64,000 bases of DNA, from assembly GCA_963995505.1 (NCBI GenBank), contig OZ023199.1, positions 10,213,373 to 10,277,372 of the forward strand, in the 5' to 3' direction. The notes beneath the pieces are model-generated. The model worked only from the letters and a program-made list of their open reading frames with translations. It searched no databases and was not told the DNA's origin. Both the position numbers and the translations under genes were made by a program. This DNA comes from Hypericum androsaemum. Lineage: Eukaryota > Streptophyta > Magnoliopsida > Malpighiales > Hypericaceae. Positions 45,889 through 58,972 of the stretch are shown here, one piece after another (position 1 is the first letter of the stretch; every line of letters begins with the position of its first letter).

Positions 45889-47896
45889 TCAGGCGAATTT
45901 GGGTTTAGGCGCGATGGAGGAGGAGCTACTCGAGTTCGCGGGGCCGAGCTTGTGGATCCAGTGGAGAAGCCCTTTCTTATGATCCTGGCAAATTGGATTC
46001 TGTACCATATCTAGGGTCCCGTCATGAGCGAGTGAAGATTCGAACTGCTCTAGGACCTTGACGATCTGCCAAAACTCGGGTCTTTTCTCCGGTTGCACAG
46101 ACCAGCATTGCTCGATTAAAGCTCTCATGGCAGGAGGACAGTCGCCGGGTATCGGAGGTCTCAAGTTCTGAAACAAAATGCAAAAAAGACACATTGTGTT
46201 CAGAAGAAGATTGTTTATCTTTTTCCTGGAGAATCAGAACATTAGATTACAGTGCATGAAAGAAAGATGGTAACAAATGTAGCATCAAATGATCGGCTTG
46301 GCACGAAACATGGAAGAAGTGGCTGCAATTAACTACAACCGTCTGCAAGGTCATATGAATAATGTCAGAAACACAGATGCCATGACCGGTAAAGCTCTAA
46401 TGTTTCTACGTCCACTCTATTAATCCTCGAAAACATGATATGGATCGAAAACCAGAACATCTCATACATGGACAACGAAATTACCTTATTCACCACTGCA
46501 AAAGCAGCTTGGATGGGATTCATGTCCTCATAGGGTATTGTTCCAGCAACCAGTTCCCATAGAATGAGCCCAAAGCTGTACACGTCAACCTTTCGCCCAT
46601 AGGATTTTCTTTTGATCATCTCAGGTGCCATCCATCTGTAAGTTCCAGGATCATCGGCCAATAAATCACAGTATGCCTCCTCGCAAGCGATTCCAAAATC
46701 AGCAAGCTTCATGTGGAAGTCTTGATCAATTATAACATTTTCAGGCTTAAGATCCCGATGAATGACACCTTGAGAATGCACGTATTCCATCCCACGAGCA
46801 ATGTCCAAAGCAATTTTCATCAGCTTCTCCAAGGACACTGTCTTGTGCTCGCGTTTGTGCAGATACGCTCTGAGAGAACCTTTTGATAGGTATTCAGTTA
46901 TTATACAATAAACCGGTGTCTTTCTGCAAGCGGCTACAAACTGCAACTTAAGATTAAACTTGTCAAAAAAATATCTTTTCGAAAAAGAGCACGTACTATC
47001 ACGGTAATGAAACAAAGCAACCCTGGCCTCATACATGAGATGAGCTGAGAGGTATGATAACTGAGTGCATACGAATATAATGACCAGCTTCGAATTGCAT
47101 AACCAATAGAATGCAAGCAGAAAGCACAGAAAAAGTGGATTATCACCTTTATGACATTCGAATGGTGAAGCTGTGATAAAAATGTGACTTCTCTTGTGAA
47201 CTGGCTTTCCAAACGAGCAGCCAACACTCCGTTTTCGTCATCGTCTGGAACCCCAACGATCTTAACAGCAACTGGCTCATCCTCGTATAGGCCATGGTAA
47301 AGCCTGCTATGTGCACCATGAGCAAATTTCATCCCTAAAAACAGCTTAGACATATCAACATTGCAGTCATCAACTGGATCCACTGCATTAACTCTTCCTC
47401 CGTTGTGGTCAAAATATTTTGTCCAAGAGTACTCCCTTCTTAGTTTCGATTTCTCATTACCCGTTGTAGAAGCCAAGTGCCTAATTGGACTGGTGTTCTT
47501 GGAAGATTTGGCTGACTTCGACTCGTGAGAATCCTTATGAAACAACTTGCCCATGAACCTATTATCACGTTCTCTACCCCTGGAATTTGGAGTTGAGAAT
47601 CTCTTCTTCTCAGACCTTGCCTCCTTAAAGGTATCGGATAAAACTGTCTGTGGCAGGGGAGACAATGACCTCTGCTTCGTGACTATATTCCGTCGAATCT
47701 CAGCTGAAGACCTCCGATTGGGAGAGAAGAAAGTTTGCTGACTAAAATATGTTGCTCCAGGCCTTGACTTCAATCCAGAGATGCTCTCTGACTGCAAATG
47801 GACCGGAAAAGAGGCCAACTTCGAAGCATCAAAACGGTGACACACTGTGTGGGAGAACTTTGTCCTCCTGATCCACGAATTAGCCTCTTCGTCCAT
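45889..47896 (-). CDS. Raf-like/HT1-like serine/threonine protein kinase
   Basis: Three exons: 47896-47147, 46940-46485 and 46167-45889. All borders are GT/AG and phase 0, giving 494 residues. Residues 1-175 are a Ser/Arg/Lys-rich N-terminal region (MDEEANSWIRRTKFSHTVCH). The kinase domain runs from about 183 to 450: glycine loop GMKFAHGAHSRLYHG, VAVK lysine near 212, HRDLKPEN at 311-318, DFG at 331-333, GTYRWMAPEM near 360, then DVYSFGLILWEL. The GTxRWMAPE signature and join NVIK/FVAACRK are those of plant Raf-like MAPKKKs of the HT1/RAF43 type. All catalytic residues are present. Introns of 206 and 317 bp. Substrate unknown. Confidence 0.93.
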
Positions 47897-50800
47897 GATC
47901 TCCCACAGTATTCCTCCTTATCCACCGAAATACAATACCTCTAAAACCCTAAAAAGAAGCAACTACACATACAAAGACACAAGCTTCCTCAATCTTAATC
48001 ACCTTCTCCTCCTCCTCCTCCTCCTCCTCTTCCTCTTCTAAACTCAAACTAAAAAAACCGAAAGCTAAAGTACACTAAGATCTCCCTACCCATCAACAAC
48101 TCTTAGCACCAAAAAGACTCAAACTTTACAAACACAAGGCACACACCATTCGAATCCATGGAGGCAAATCAAGAAGGAGAAAATCACAAACTCCAATCTC
48201 ATGTCCATCAACGAGGAAAACCCACCAACCCCACCATATCCCATCAACACAAAAACCCAATAATAATAATAAAGCTTCAACCTTTACGAGCAGAGATTAG
48301 ACCCTTTTTTTCCTCCTTCCTTCCTTCTCCCCTTATGGCCTCAAAGTCAAATGGCACCTTCTAAAGAAGCCTGGACAATCCTTCACACAAGGTTTCCTCC
48401 ATCAATAAGTATCCACATAATATACAATATAAAAAAAAGATAGAGATTTCTATACTCAATTATTGCTGGATAAACAAATAGGAGGGGAAAAAACAGTCAT
48501 TCTCAACAAATCAGATCACATCAACCCAGAAACCTGATTCACCAACATCTACAAACAATTCCCATATAATTATAATTCTTAATAATGTGAAAAAAGAGAG
48601 GAAGTATATTGAAAGAGAGTTGAAAAAGGAGAAAAGCCAGACCAAGCAACTTTACCATTGAGCCATAATGGAAGGTATGGTGGTGATTATTGCCATTGAA
48701 TTCCCATGTTTTAATCCCTGAAAAGGATATTTCTTCTTTTTTTATTCTTCTTTGCTTTTATAACATTTCAATATTTATTTGGGTTGGGGGAGGAGAGAGA
48801 CAGAGAAACAAACACCTTTTTGCCTCCTTTTTGTGGTGAATAGAATAATTCCTCCAAAGGGCCAAAAAGGTTGTGGGAGGAAAATCTCTTGCTTTTTCTA
48901 AAATCTGTATTATGGTGTTGATGGGACCTTTGACTCTTTTTAATACATATATATATATAGAGAGGAAGAGGAGGAGGAGGAAATAAGCAGAGCAGGCAAT
49001 GCTTTTTATTTTAATTTATTTTGAGTTGAATATGATAATTGAAAGGTGATAAATTCATCTTAACAACGTTATTAAACTCAAGATTTATTCAAATTAGAAT
49101 TTTTTTCAGTAGTAAAGGAAGTAATTAGACATTTAGTAGAATACGGTAAAGGTGTAGAGCTGCATTAAAGTTATGTTGGGCCCCAGTATTTAATATTAGT
49201 CGGAATTCGGATTGATTACCCTGCATTTTTCGGTGTTTTTATTTTTGGGTTCCTACTATTTGTATTTGTTATCCGGATATTTTTTTAAAGGTAAATTTTT
49301 ACACATAATTTTTTAATAAAGTAAAGTAGGTTACACTACACCATGGATATCGTACTAAATATATCAGATAAAATATATGTGTTATCTGAGTACATAATCA
49401 AATGTAACACCAAAAGAATATCCAAAACAAAAAGCGCCGCAAGGTCGAGACAAGTCCAGTCAATTCATGCAATATCTTTCGATTCAGATAAAATTTTTGA
49501 AATGTGATAATTTGAAATAAAAAAATAGTTTATGTTGTTGCTATTACAATGGTTGAAACTTAAAAATTCTTTCTTAAACTATAACAATCACAACTACTTG
49601 TTAATTTTCTTTGTACGCAACTCATCATTTTCCATAAAATTGACATTTGGAAAACCGAAAAGGTAAGGTGCCGAGTCGCTGATTTTGGAAGGAAATTGAT
49701 TTCTTGATATAATATCCTATTCTATCCTATTTACGGTACCATGCCATTATTTAATTCTGGTGGATATTCGATTTAACTCTTAATTTCTTTACTATTATTG
49801 AATCAGTCATCGAAGAAAATCACTAAAGATATTATCATTTTGGTCATCTCTTTACAGCCTCATTGTTTGCATCACAAAAGTATTTTCTAGAAAAAAAATT
49901 TCAAACATTCGTTTGGCCCCAAAAAAATATTTAAAATCAAGAAAATATTTTTTGATAGAACAAACAAATTAAAACAAAATGAAACACATCGATGATAAGC
50001 GTTTTACAAACTTAAGGACATACGCATCATTTTAGATTTCGTTGATAGTTAAATATATTGGTGTAGTAGTTAAAACGCCGGGTCAAAACATCAAATTGAC
50101 AACTGAAAAGACACGTCCGAGCAGTTCTAAATGGTCTTTTCTACTTTTTGTAAAGTTTAAACTCAAAATCTTAAATGAATAATCAATTTTCATTTGTGTT
50201 ATAGAGGCATATTGAGGAATCGTTCTTCTTATTGTTTTAAATTATCGTGATATTCAAACAACTACCGAACCAATGATTAAGTTATAACAAATATTAAGGG
50301 GTTTTTTTTATTTTGGCCCGAGTAATTGTTTAATAAATTAATAGGCTTGGCAGGGTCGGGGTCGTTTAGTTGGTTTGGCTCTATGCTTCTGATATTTTGT
50401 TTGGTTGGGAATGGAATCCAAATGTCGCCATCTGACGCAAATGGAGGGTACAACTTTACAGGGGGAGATGCTAGGGCTACGGCTGCGTGGTACGTCTAGC
50501 ACGGACACGTTCTCTTTGATCCTGACGTGGCAGCCTCAAAATTTTGGTTTTCATCTATGGAACTAACTAATTCAGAATTCAAGATATTTTTCTAACAACT
50601 TGTATTCAAAATTTAATTAAGTTCGACACATTATTTTTTTTAGAACTAGTCAGAACAAATTGGTGCGCCGCCAGTACATTTTATAATATTCTAATTGTTC
50701 CGTTAAATTCACTGTAACATTTGTTTTGGTAAATTATGCTCGGGTCCATGATGTTAGTGAAGTTGTTTGGTTCATTAAAACAAAAACATTATTATATAAG

Positions 50801-51138
50801 TTTGTTCACAAGATAGATTCATCAAATAGATAATTGGTCCCTACATTTCCAAAATGCATGTAATAGTCTATATAGTTAGGCTTTATCGTACACTTGCCTC
50901 GCTGACGTCATTTCATAGAAGGAAGGAGAGAGTAGAGTAGATATTTATTTTTTATTTAATTGTGAGGGTATAATAGTTATTTCATATATAAAATAATAAT
51001 AAAATGACCGACGACATCAGCAACGGGCCAAAGAATATAACAAAATCAAACTACGGGATCAAACGCATGCATTTTAGAAATACAGGGACCAAATCATCAA
51101 TTTAACAATATCTCAAAAAACTGAAGGTAATTTACCCT
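47897..51138. other. Upstream region of the kinase gene and AT-rich spacer
   Basis: 47897-48100 is probable 5' leader (with a CTCCTC repeat near 48005-48040). An AG-rich stretch lies near 48955-48985. Beyond 49000 the sequence is AT-rich and without genes. About 50735-51137 looks like a ~400-bp MITE: TTGGTCCCTACATTTC and AAAATGCATG on the left recur inverted on the right, and the ends resemble the Mutator-like family (GGTAAATTATGCTCGG; reversed GGGTAAATTACC). Confidence 0.5.
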
Positions 51139-51147
51139 ATTTATTTT

Positions 51148-52304
51148 GGGCAAATTGCTGTCATCCACCTCGAATTTAATTAAATTACTGTTTCAGTCCC
51201 TCTTGTTTCAAAATCAAAAATTTGGCCCTCCTAATTTACTTTTATTGAACTCTAAGACTTCTTGCCATCAGTCAACATAATTTTAAAATGACAATTATAC
51301 TTTAAAAAAAACAAAAGAGAAAGCTATGTACTCCATCTTCCTCGTCCTCTACCTCGTCCAAGGAAGGTTTAACGGCGAGGTTCATGACCAAAATTCACGG
51401 CAAGGTCATGGCGAGGTCCATTCCGGCGAGGTCACGACAGATATCAATGTTAATCAGAACCCGAAAATCGAAAGCAAATAAGGAATCCCATTCCGGTGAG
51501 GTCCATTCCGGCACTCGACTTCCGACAACTCCGCCCACACTCGACCTCCAACAAACTTCGCCTCACTCTGGCCAATCAACTTTAATTAAAATACAAAGCT
51601 TCACTTCAACCATTTTTTTAAAAAAGTATTATTTATTCATCGCCAAAGCCCATCTCCAGGAGATATACAACACCATGAAAATGGTCACAAGCAGTAACGC
51701 ACCCAAAGCCAACATAGTGAGCCCCAAAAGTGGACAAAACTAATAGAAGAACAAAGCTAACTGTGGGTTTCGACCATGAAAAATATCTCTGACATCAATC
51801 TCTAAAGATTAGGGTTTTTGTTTCCCAACTTTTCTACACTTGATCTCTGACATCAATCTCTAACTTCAAGTTAATTCCGGCCATGAGAGCCCCAGATCAA
51901 GTATGGCTGAAGCAGATCTTCAAGTTTGTTCGGCGGAGGTCGCCGTCGCCTATGAAGAGAGAGGGGAGGGGAGGAGGTAGCTGTTTTCGGCGGTCGTCGG
52001 ACTGTTCTTCAAGTTCGTCTAGTGAGTGACCTTTGAGTTTATTATTTTAACTGATTTTGGTTTTAACTGATTTTGATCCTAGGGGGGAAGAAGAGGGAAC
52101 GCCCAGGAAGAAGACGATGACCATTTTTTATAGATTTTTAGAAGGGTATAATTATCATTTTAAAATTATGTTGACCGATGATATTAGCGAGAAATTTTAG
52201 AGTTCAATAAAAACAAATTAGGAGGACCAAATTTTTAATTTTGAAACAAGAAGGACTGAAATAATAATTTAAGCAAACCCTAAGGGGCTGAGGGCAATTT
52301 ACCC
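51148..52304. mobile_element. Mutator-like element with captured sequence
   Basis: Flanked by the perfect 9-bp repeat ATTTATTTT (51139-51147 and 52305-52313). Left GGGCAAATTGCTGTCATCC; right, reversed, GGGTAAATTGCCCTCAGCC. The inverted repeats extend about 170 bp (CAGTCCCTCTTGTTTC, AAATTTGG, CCTCCTAATTT, TAAAATGA). The interior contains GC-richer pieces: GAGGTCCATTCCGG repeats on the + strand, and on the - strand at about 51610-51720 a hydrophobic stretch (PLLGLTMLALGALLLVTIF) like a membrane segment. Source genes not recognised. Confidence 0.85.
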
Positions 52305-52496
52305 ATTTATTTTTGTTAGTTTTAATCTAAAATTTGAAAGAATTGGTTCGCTCAGTTTTTCTGGTCCCACACATTTACTTGGTTAGAGAGCCTGTTTGAA
52401 TGCCATTAGTTTTTTTCTTCAGGATTTGTATTTCAATAGTTACGTAGGCATTTTTAATATTTTTTGATATTTCTACATTTTAGTGATTTAATATTT

Positions 52497-53280
52497 TTTT
52501 ATGTGATAAAGATATTTTAGTGTCCTGTATTATATAAAATAGATATTGTGTAATTTTTATTATAGAAATACCCACTTTAATATCATGTATTATATTAAAT
52601 AGTCAATTAACACGGTCTTTTTCATATGAACTTTGACTTTTGTTGATGTGGCACCGATGATATAATTTCGACTTGGTGACTTGGCATAAGTAGATGATGT
52701 GTCAAATAATTTTACTAGAAATTACAAAAATAGCCTCCAATTAAACTACTGAAATGGAGGTTCAAGATGATTCCTCTTTTCGACGACAGGAATGGAGCCG
52801 GCGGTGGGCCTGTTCTTACGTTGCTTATCCCTCTCCACCAATTCGAAGACATAAATGGGTTAAGTTTCATGTTTACGTTGTTTAGACTCTATGACAACGC
52901 CTACTCCATGATTACTGCAATTTGGAGCCCCACCAATTCGACGACGACGAAGAACGGGCCCATCGTCGGCTCCATTTCTGTCGACGAGAAGAGGGATTAT
53001 TTTGAAGCTCCATTTCAGTAGTTTAATTGGAGGCTATTTTTGTAATTTCCAGTAAAATTATTTGACACGTCATCTACTTGTGCCATGCCAGCAATTCGAA
53101 GCTATGTCATTGGTGCCACATAAAAAAAAATTAAAGTTCATATGAAAAGAAGCTACTAAATATCTATTTTATATAATACAAGATACTAAATGAGGTATTT
53201 CCATAATAGATGGTACAAACTGCAAAGTATCTATTTCATATAATACAAGATACTAAATGTCTTTATCTTTTTATATATAT
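52497..53280. mobile_element. Long fold-back element
   Basis: The two halves are inverted copies for about 350 bp each: GTATTATATAAAATAGATA, TTGATGTGGCACC, AAATAATTTTACT, AAAATAGCCTCCAATTAAAC and TACTGAAATGGAG on the left are mirrored on the right. The centre (about 52780-52980) is GC-richer and partly self-complementary too. A frame of 84 codons (52767-53021) lies across the hairpin and is not convincing as a gene. Confidence 0.75.
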
Positions 53281-53893
53281 ATTGGATATTTTTATTCTGA
53301 ACAATTCGCTGCGTATTGACAATGCGTGGTAAGAATTAATGGATCTACCATATAGCCCAAATTGCCCATTCAGGATATGTCCCGAGTGAATGGAATTGAT
53401 GAGTTTAGAACCCAATGGGCCGGAGTGAATGCGTGAAAAGATCGAGCTTATTATCGCTCGTGATTAAATGTGAAAAATTTCATCCGTCGTCAATGATAAG
53501 TTGAAATCCAACATTTTTTCTTTCCTTAAAAAAAACATTATTTTCTGGAGAATAATAAATTCTCGAACGGTCTCTCTAAATTGACGTATATTTAAATCAA
53601 TTAGTGATGGTATTATCTGCTTAATCAAATTTCAGGTTTAATCCTCTAAGAATGCTTAATTATTTATTAGAAAAACTTTGCTATTTTAAAAATTATGAAT
53701 CTAAATTACTTGGTTAATAAACTGCATAGTACATATAACAAAAAAGATGAGGCGGATTTGTTCGGGGAGCTGAGACAACAACTTTGGCAGAGGAGAGCGA
53801 GGATGAGAATCCCCAACTCCCAACTCAAACCAATCCGAATATACTCGAATATTCATCACTATTAAATTATCATGGAAATATTGAAATTGTTTA

Positions 53894-55990
53894 TGTCACG
53901 CCCCGGAAATAGGCCTGCCAACCGGCACGGAGTAAAGTTCTCCGTAAGGCTCAATTACTTTCAAGATACATTATAAAAGGCTACATATTCATGTTCTACC
54001 TCAATGTTGATTTAAAAGGTTTTGATAAAAATATAGATGTCGTGCAACTCGATACATGCATCTCCTCCTAGTTCTCAATCACGAGCCGCCCCCTAGTATC
54101 TGAGACAGCAGCGCACATTAATGAGGATACGCAACTCAGTAAGTCGGCGACACATATAACACACATTCAAGCACATAACAAATTATACAGAAGATCATAT
54201 CTCAAATGATATAACAATTCATATATCAAACATTCCCAACAATGACAATTTCAAATCAAGTTGTAATCACATAGAACATAAATTACATGTACACTGACAA
54301 ACTTTTCAGAACGGAAACAAAGGTCACTTAGCCAACTAACTTAACCAACTAACTTAGCCAACTAGCTTAGCCGACTAACTTAACTGACTAATTTAACCAA
54401 CTAACTTAACCAACTAACTTAGCCGTCTAATAGAATAGGGCTCCGGAGCCTAACATATTCATGACGGGATTCTCGGGGGCCCAGAAAGTACCCCTCCGTT
54501 CCCGCATTGCGGGCCCAAAAGACAGAAGGGTATCCCCACGAGCCCAGATAATTTCTGCACTCCCTATCCATTTGATCACACGCACCTAGGGTTACCCGGT
54601 TGCCCCTTTGAAGCGATGCGTACGAACTATAGGGCCCAAAAGGTACAGAAATAATCCCGCATGACTGAGCAGAACATAACCACCATATCCACATCAAAAC
54701 TTATACTCAAATCTGAACAGAATCAATTTCATAAACAAACAGAAACGAGATCAGATCCATAAGCGAATACAGAATTAGCTTATCAAATTCGTACACAAAA
54801 CAGAATCAAATCGATTTCTCATGCATCACAAAAATTAGATCTGAAATATCAGATTAAATAAGAAACCTAAATTGAGCCATATGTGTTCAAAATCCTAAAA
54901 CTCTTGATCTACGATTTCCACTTACAACATACATTTTGCACACCTGGTCAACCGTGTAATGCATAAAGTTCCTACCAAATTCATTATTATATAATCAAAA
55001 TATGATACTATTGTATTCATCTAGGTTTCGTCGAGTCTTACACCGTGATATTATATACATAACATTTAATCACATCTAATATATCTCTGTACATGCTTGA
55101 GTCTATCCAAAGGAAATCCAAAGCTAATCACTGTTTACGATTCTAGGTCTAATTCTGACAGAGAAGAAAAATAATAACAAAGGCATACATAAGAGCATGA
55201 TTCTTAGATACTAATACATGTACATGTACTAAGAGTACTATATCTAAATATCACAAACTTTAAAAATGAAGAACACCATAATTAATTTTCTACTGTCCAT
55301 GTTCAACTTTTTTATTTTACAAGCGTGAGTCATTCATATGATTATCATCGCATCTTTCTTGAAACAGAGAAAGCTAAAGCATATCCGAAAGCGTATATTT
55401 ATGTTCACGTAACATCAACAAATACATTCAATCCTCAATTAGCCTAAATATATAATCCTGTGAAATTCGAGTAACCTAAATATATATATTATACCTTTCG
55501 GGAATCATGTGAATCAAGAGGCGCAAATTCAATAAGATCCACGACAATGAATACAATTAAATCTGAAATAGATACCAACATTAACGTAAGACAGAAACCG
55601 ACTTACCTTCCTATTTTATTCAAATTTGGATTTCTCAAAGTTGACTCGTGCAGACAGTCTTAGACACCTTTAAACAACATCTCCACCGTCAAGAATCTTG
55701 CCCATGGTGTTAGGAAAAGAACCCCAAAGTTTTGTGTCAATCCGACAACATTCCACCGTCGAATTTTACAAACAATGATGGCTACTTTGGGACCTAGAAT
55801 TTTCTCTCTTTTCTTTCCCCTTAGGGTTTTTTTTTTCTAGCTCCCTTTTTATAGACAAGACCTAACCCTAATTTGGTCAATTACTATTTGGTCACTTGAT
55901 CTTATATTATTATCTAAATTAGTTTTACGATTCTCACAGTTTCTCGCCGAATAAATCACAAATGTGAGATTTTGCAGATTGGATGAGGCC
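53894..55990. repeat. Repeat with TGTCACGCCCCGG terminus
   Basis: Begins TGTCACGCCCCGGAAATAGG, a sequence type I associate with dispersed plant repeats, and contains a run of ~12-bp units at 54330-54425 (AACTAACTTAGCC and variants). No mirrored right terminus or LTR partner was found, so class and right border are uncertain. No coding sequence recognised. Confidence 0.35.
54330..54425. repeat. ~12-bp minisatellite
   Basis: About eight imperfect units of CTAACTTAGCCAA/CTAACTTAACCAA. Confidence 0.85.
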
Positions 55991-56319
55991 AATTAATAAA
56001 ATATATTATATATAATTTGACATATGTTTGAACTACGCCAATTATAATTAACTCAATTTTAACATTGTTATTTTTTATGATTCAATCTCGATTTTGTTTA
56101 AAAAAATTATTTGTTATTTCCATTTATTATAACGATTTACTGATTATATCCGCAAAGAAAAACGCGGCGTCTTGCCAATGGTTTTTGATCGGCAAAATGA
56201 CAGCAACTAGCCATCCACAATATGATTTTGAACCGTATAATCTCAGAGGATGTCTACAAATTAGAGGGTATTTTGGTCATCTCGAGGCATAGCTTGATCG
56301 ATAAAAATAAAATATAAAA

Positions 56320-57341
56320 GGGTAAATTATTCTCAGATCTCTGTAGTTTGATAAATTTACCAGTAGGATCCTTATTTTTTCGAAACTCCTCTTTTCGTCC
56401 TCCAAATTTCATAAAATAGAGCTTTCAGGTCCCTGACTCCGGTCACCGAAAAAACTCCGGCAAAATTTTACATGGAAGGACCAAATTGCCCATTAGTCAA
56501 AAAAACATCTTCTTCAACTTTAGAACATCAATTAACACCAAGAACATACTAAGAACACCCAATTAAAAATTAAGAACACCAAATTAATTAAACACCTAAT
56601 AACATCTAATTAAATACCTAAAAATATTCAATTAAACACCAAGAACTAAAATCAAGAACCCTAATTCTAAAATTATTTTAATGTGATAATAACCATAATT
56701 ACAGCGAATAGCCTTCTGGGTTTGGGTTATTTAATAGCAATCGAGCCGGCTGCCCAAGGCGGCCACTTCCTGTTGGGAAGCTCGCAGTGCGGCCTTCACC
56801 TCCATAAGCTCGCCCCTCTCATGGGCAATCTCGCTGCTCAGCTTCCCAACCTCTCCTTTGAGCCCCGCGATCTCCGCTTCCAGCTCCCTCCTTCTCTGCT
56901 CCCCGACCTCCGCCTCCCTCCTCCATCTCTCTGCAGCCTCAGCTTCCCGCCTTCTCAGGTGCTCCACGGCCTCAACGTCGCGCCTCCTCTGCTCAACGAA
57001 GTAGCTGTCATGAGCGGGTGGTTGTAATTAGAAATTAGGGTTCATCTAATTAGGTGGTTGTCAGGTGTTTAGTTAATTATGCGTTCTTGATTTTTAATTG
57101 GGTGTTCTTAGTATGTTTTCGGTGTTAATTGATGTTTTAAACTTGAAGAAGATTTTTTTTTGACTAAGCGACAATTTGGTCCTTCCATGTAAAATTTTGC
57201 CAGATTTTTTTTTGGTGACCGGAGCCAGGGACCTAAGAGCTCTATTTTATGAAAATTAGAGAACGAAAAGAGGGGTTTCAAAAAAATAAGGACCTTACTG
57301 ATAAATTTATCAAATTACAAGAACCTGAGGGCAATTTGCCC
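56320..57341. mobile_element. Pack-MULE-like Mutator element with coiled-coil cargo
   Basis: Flanked by the perfect 9-bp repeat AATATAAAA (56311-56319 and 57342-57350). Left GGGTAAATTATTCTCAGATC; right, reversed, GGGCAAATTGCCCTCAGG. Inverted repeats of about 200 bp (GGATCCTTATTTTTTCGAAA, ATAGAGCTTTCAGG and TTTTACATGGAAGGACC are mirrored). The GC-rich interior (56735-57010) stands out sharply from the AT-rich ends. Confidence 0.9.
56731..57010 (-). pseudogene. Captured coiled-coil protein fragment
   Basis: The - strand frame encodes FVEQRRRDVEAVEHLRRREA then EAAERWRREAEVGEQRRREL and EIAGLKGEVGKLSSEIA, a heptad-rich charged coiled coil. Open across the captured segment with a Met at 56967 and ending in an element-derived stop at 56731. 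The donor gene is not identified. Confidence 0.6.
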
Positions 57342-57373
57342 AATATAAAAAGTGCAGCATAAAATATAAGACG

Positions 57374-57444
57374 TGCACCAGCCGGGAATCGAACCCGGGT
57401 CTGTACCGTGGCAGGGTACTATTCTACCACTAGACCACTGGTGC
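57374..57444 (-). tRNA. tRNA-Gly (GCC)
   Basis: 71 nt on the - strand. The acceptor stem pairs GCACCAG with CTGGTGC, followed by discriminator A. A box TGGTCTAGTGGTAGAATAG, anticodon loop CTGCCAC with GCC, T arm GGGTTCGATTCCCGG. A short T-run follows about 10 nt downstream. All stems look intact. It lies 23 bp from the TSD of the adjacent Mutator-like element. Confidence 0.96.
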
Positions 57445-58700
57445 TTCAATGTTATTGCATCAGATGTTGTTTTTATAACTTATGTTACAATGACCATCAT
57501 TCTCAACTTAGGCACTCGTTTGTTATTTCTGGACTGACATTTTGCTACAATAACCGTGTGCAATAATTAATTTAGAGTCAATCGTGAATGATATTATTCT
57601 AGTTTAATTATGTATATTGTTCGAGTTCTTTGAAATATATCAGTGTTGAGTATTTGTTTTGAGAACTTTGCTATCCTTCAAAACGTCACCTCATTCGAAT
57701 TAGTCTAGCTGGTCGGATACGAAATGGTATAAATAAAAAATTAATTTAAATCGTGTTCCATGAAAAGAAAATTCAATAATATCTATTCTAATTACGCGTA
57801 AATGTCCAAGACAGACACACATGAGAAATTCATTATTTTCCATATTTTATATTTGAAGATTAAAAAAAAACAACCAAGCCCATTAGTGGGCCAAAATAGA
57901 CGATATGGTGAATACAGGAAGCAGCCCAACTGAAATTTCGGATCAAGCGAAACTCAGCAATCAATCGAAGGCAAAACGTAGCAACTGTATAGTAATGAAA
58001 ATTTGATTAAGCACAATAAACAAAGTGAATCTTGTAGAGTCCGCCGTAAAACTTTTAAAAGATGTGTTAAAAGTCAGAAAATTATGCTGCCCATATTTCT
58101 GCAAGAGTTTTTCTTTGCATCAAAGAAGAAGAGGAGTACAAGTTGAATTTTCCAGAGTTGAAATGTGCAAGGCCCAAGCCCAAGTCCAATACAAAGAAGA
58201 TTAATTCATCTGAAGTAAGCCACGCTAGCACCAGGGCTCATGTGCAGATTGGGGACATGTGGGTCCCATTAATGATGACAAGATGACAAAAGGCGTTAGG
58301 CTAGCTGTACTACGAATATTCCTTTTTCCTGTTTTGCTTTAGTGGATGAGAAAGGATGTATATATCTTCTACCTTTTCTCTGTAACAAACCAAGTAATTA
58401 AGAAAAGAGAGAGAGAGAAATGGTTTCCTCTTCTTCCTAAACTTTTCATCGCCCAACCTTCTTCTTTCTTACTGCTTTTAACAAGATGCGAAATTCCAAA
58501 AGTTGAATGTATCATGTCATATATAAGTTGCAATTCAAAAGAGGAGCCACAATGCAATAAATTAAATTTCCAAAAGTTTGGAGGCTGATTTGTGTTAATT
58601 TCTGGGATTTGATCAAGAAAAGCTCGGCGATGAGCGGAGCTTAAGGAGAGAGAAGAAAGAAATCTGTATGGAAAGCAGTTTCGAATTCAGTACGGACTAC
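57445..58700. other. AT-rich intergenic region
   Basis: No gene supported. A short motif-free frame at 58346-58588 is not convincing. Confidence 0.5.
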
Positions 58701-58704
58701 ATAA

Positions 58705-58972
58705 AAAATGTCCATATGGAGGAGACTAAATTTGGACTGTCAGATTTGATTGTCTTTAAATCTGATGGTCAATAATCTACATGCGATAATGATTTGCATG
58801 TGAAGTGATATTGGTTTGCATGTAAAATAATATTGATTTGCATGATACTGATTTGTATTGTGAAGCGATGTTAATTTGCATGTGAAATGATAATAATTTG
58901 TATGTGTAATAATATTAGTTTGCGATAATCCTCATGGGTAAGGATTAACCCAACCCTACCAAATCCGCCTCA
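58705..58972. mobile_element. Short inverted relative of the 25729-28206 element
   Basis: Read in reverse it starts near GGCGGATTTGG and ends with GACCATCAGATTTAAAGA, CAATCAAATCTGA and a degenerate GAGG terminus, matching the ends of the long element. The middle holds about six degenerate 22-bp units (TTTGCATGTGAAGTGATATTGG), the same repeat, reverse-complemented, as the large array at 26120-27250. No TSD resolved. Confidence 0.65.
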
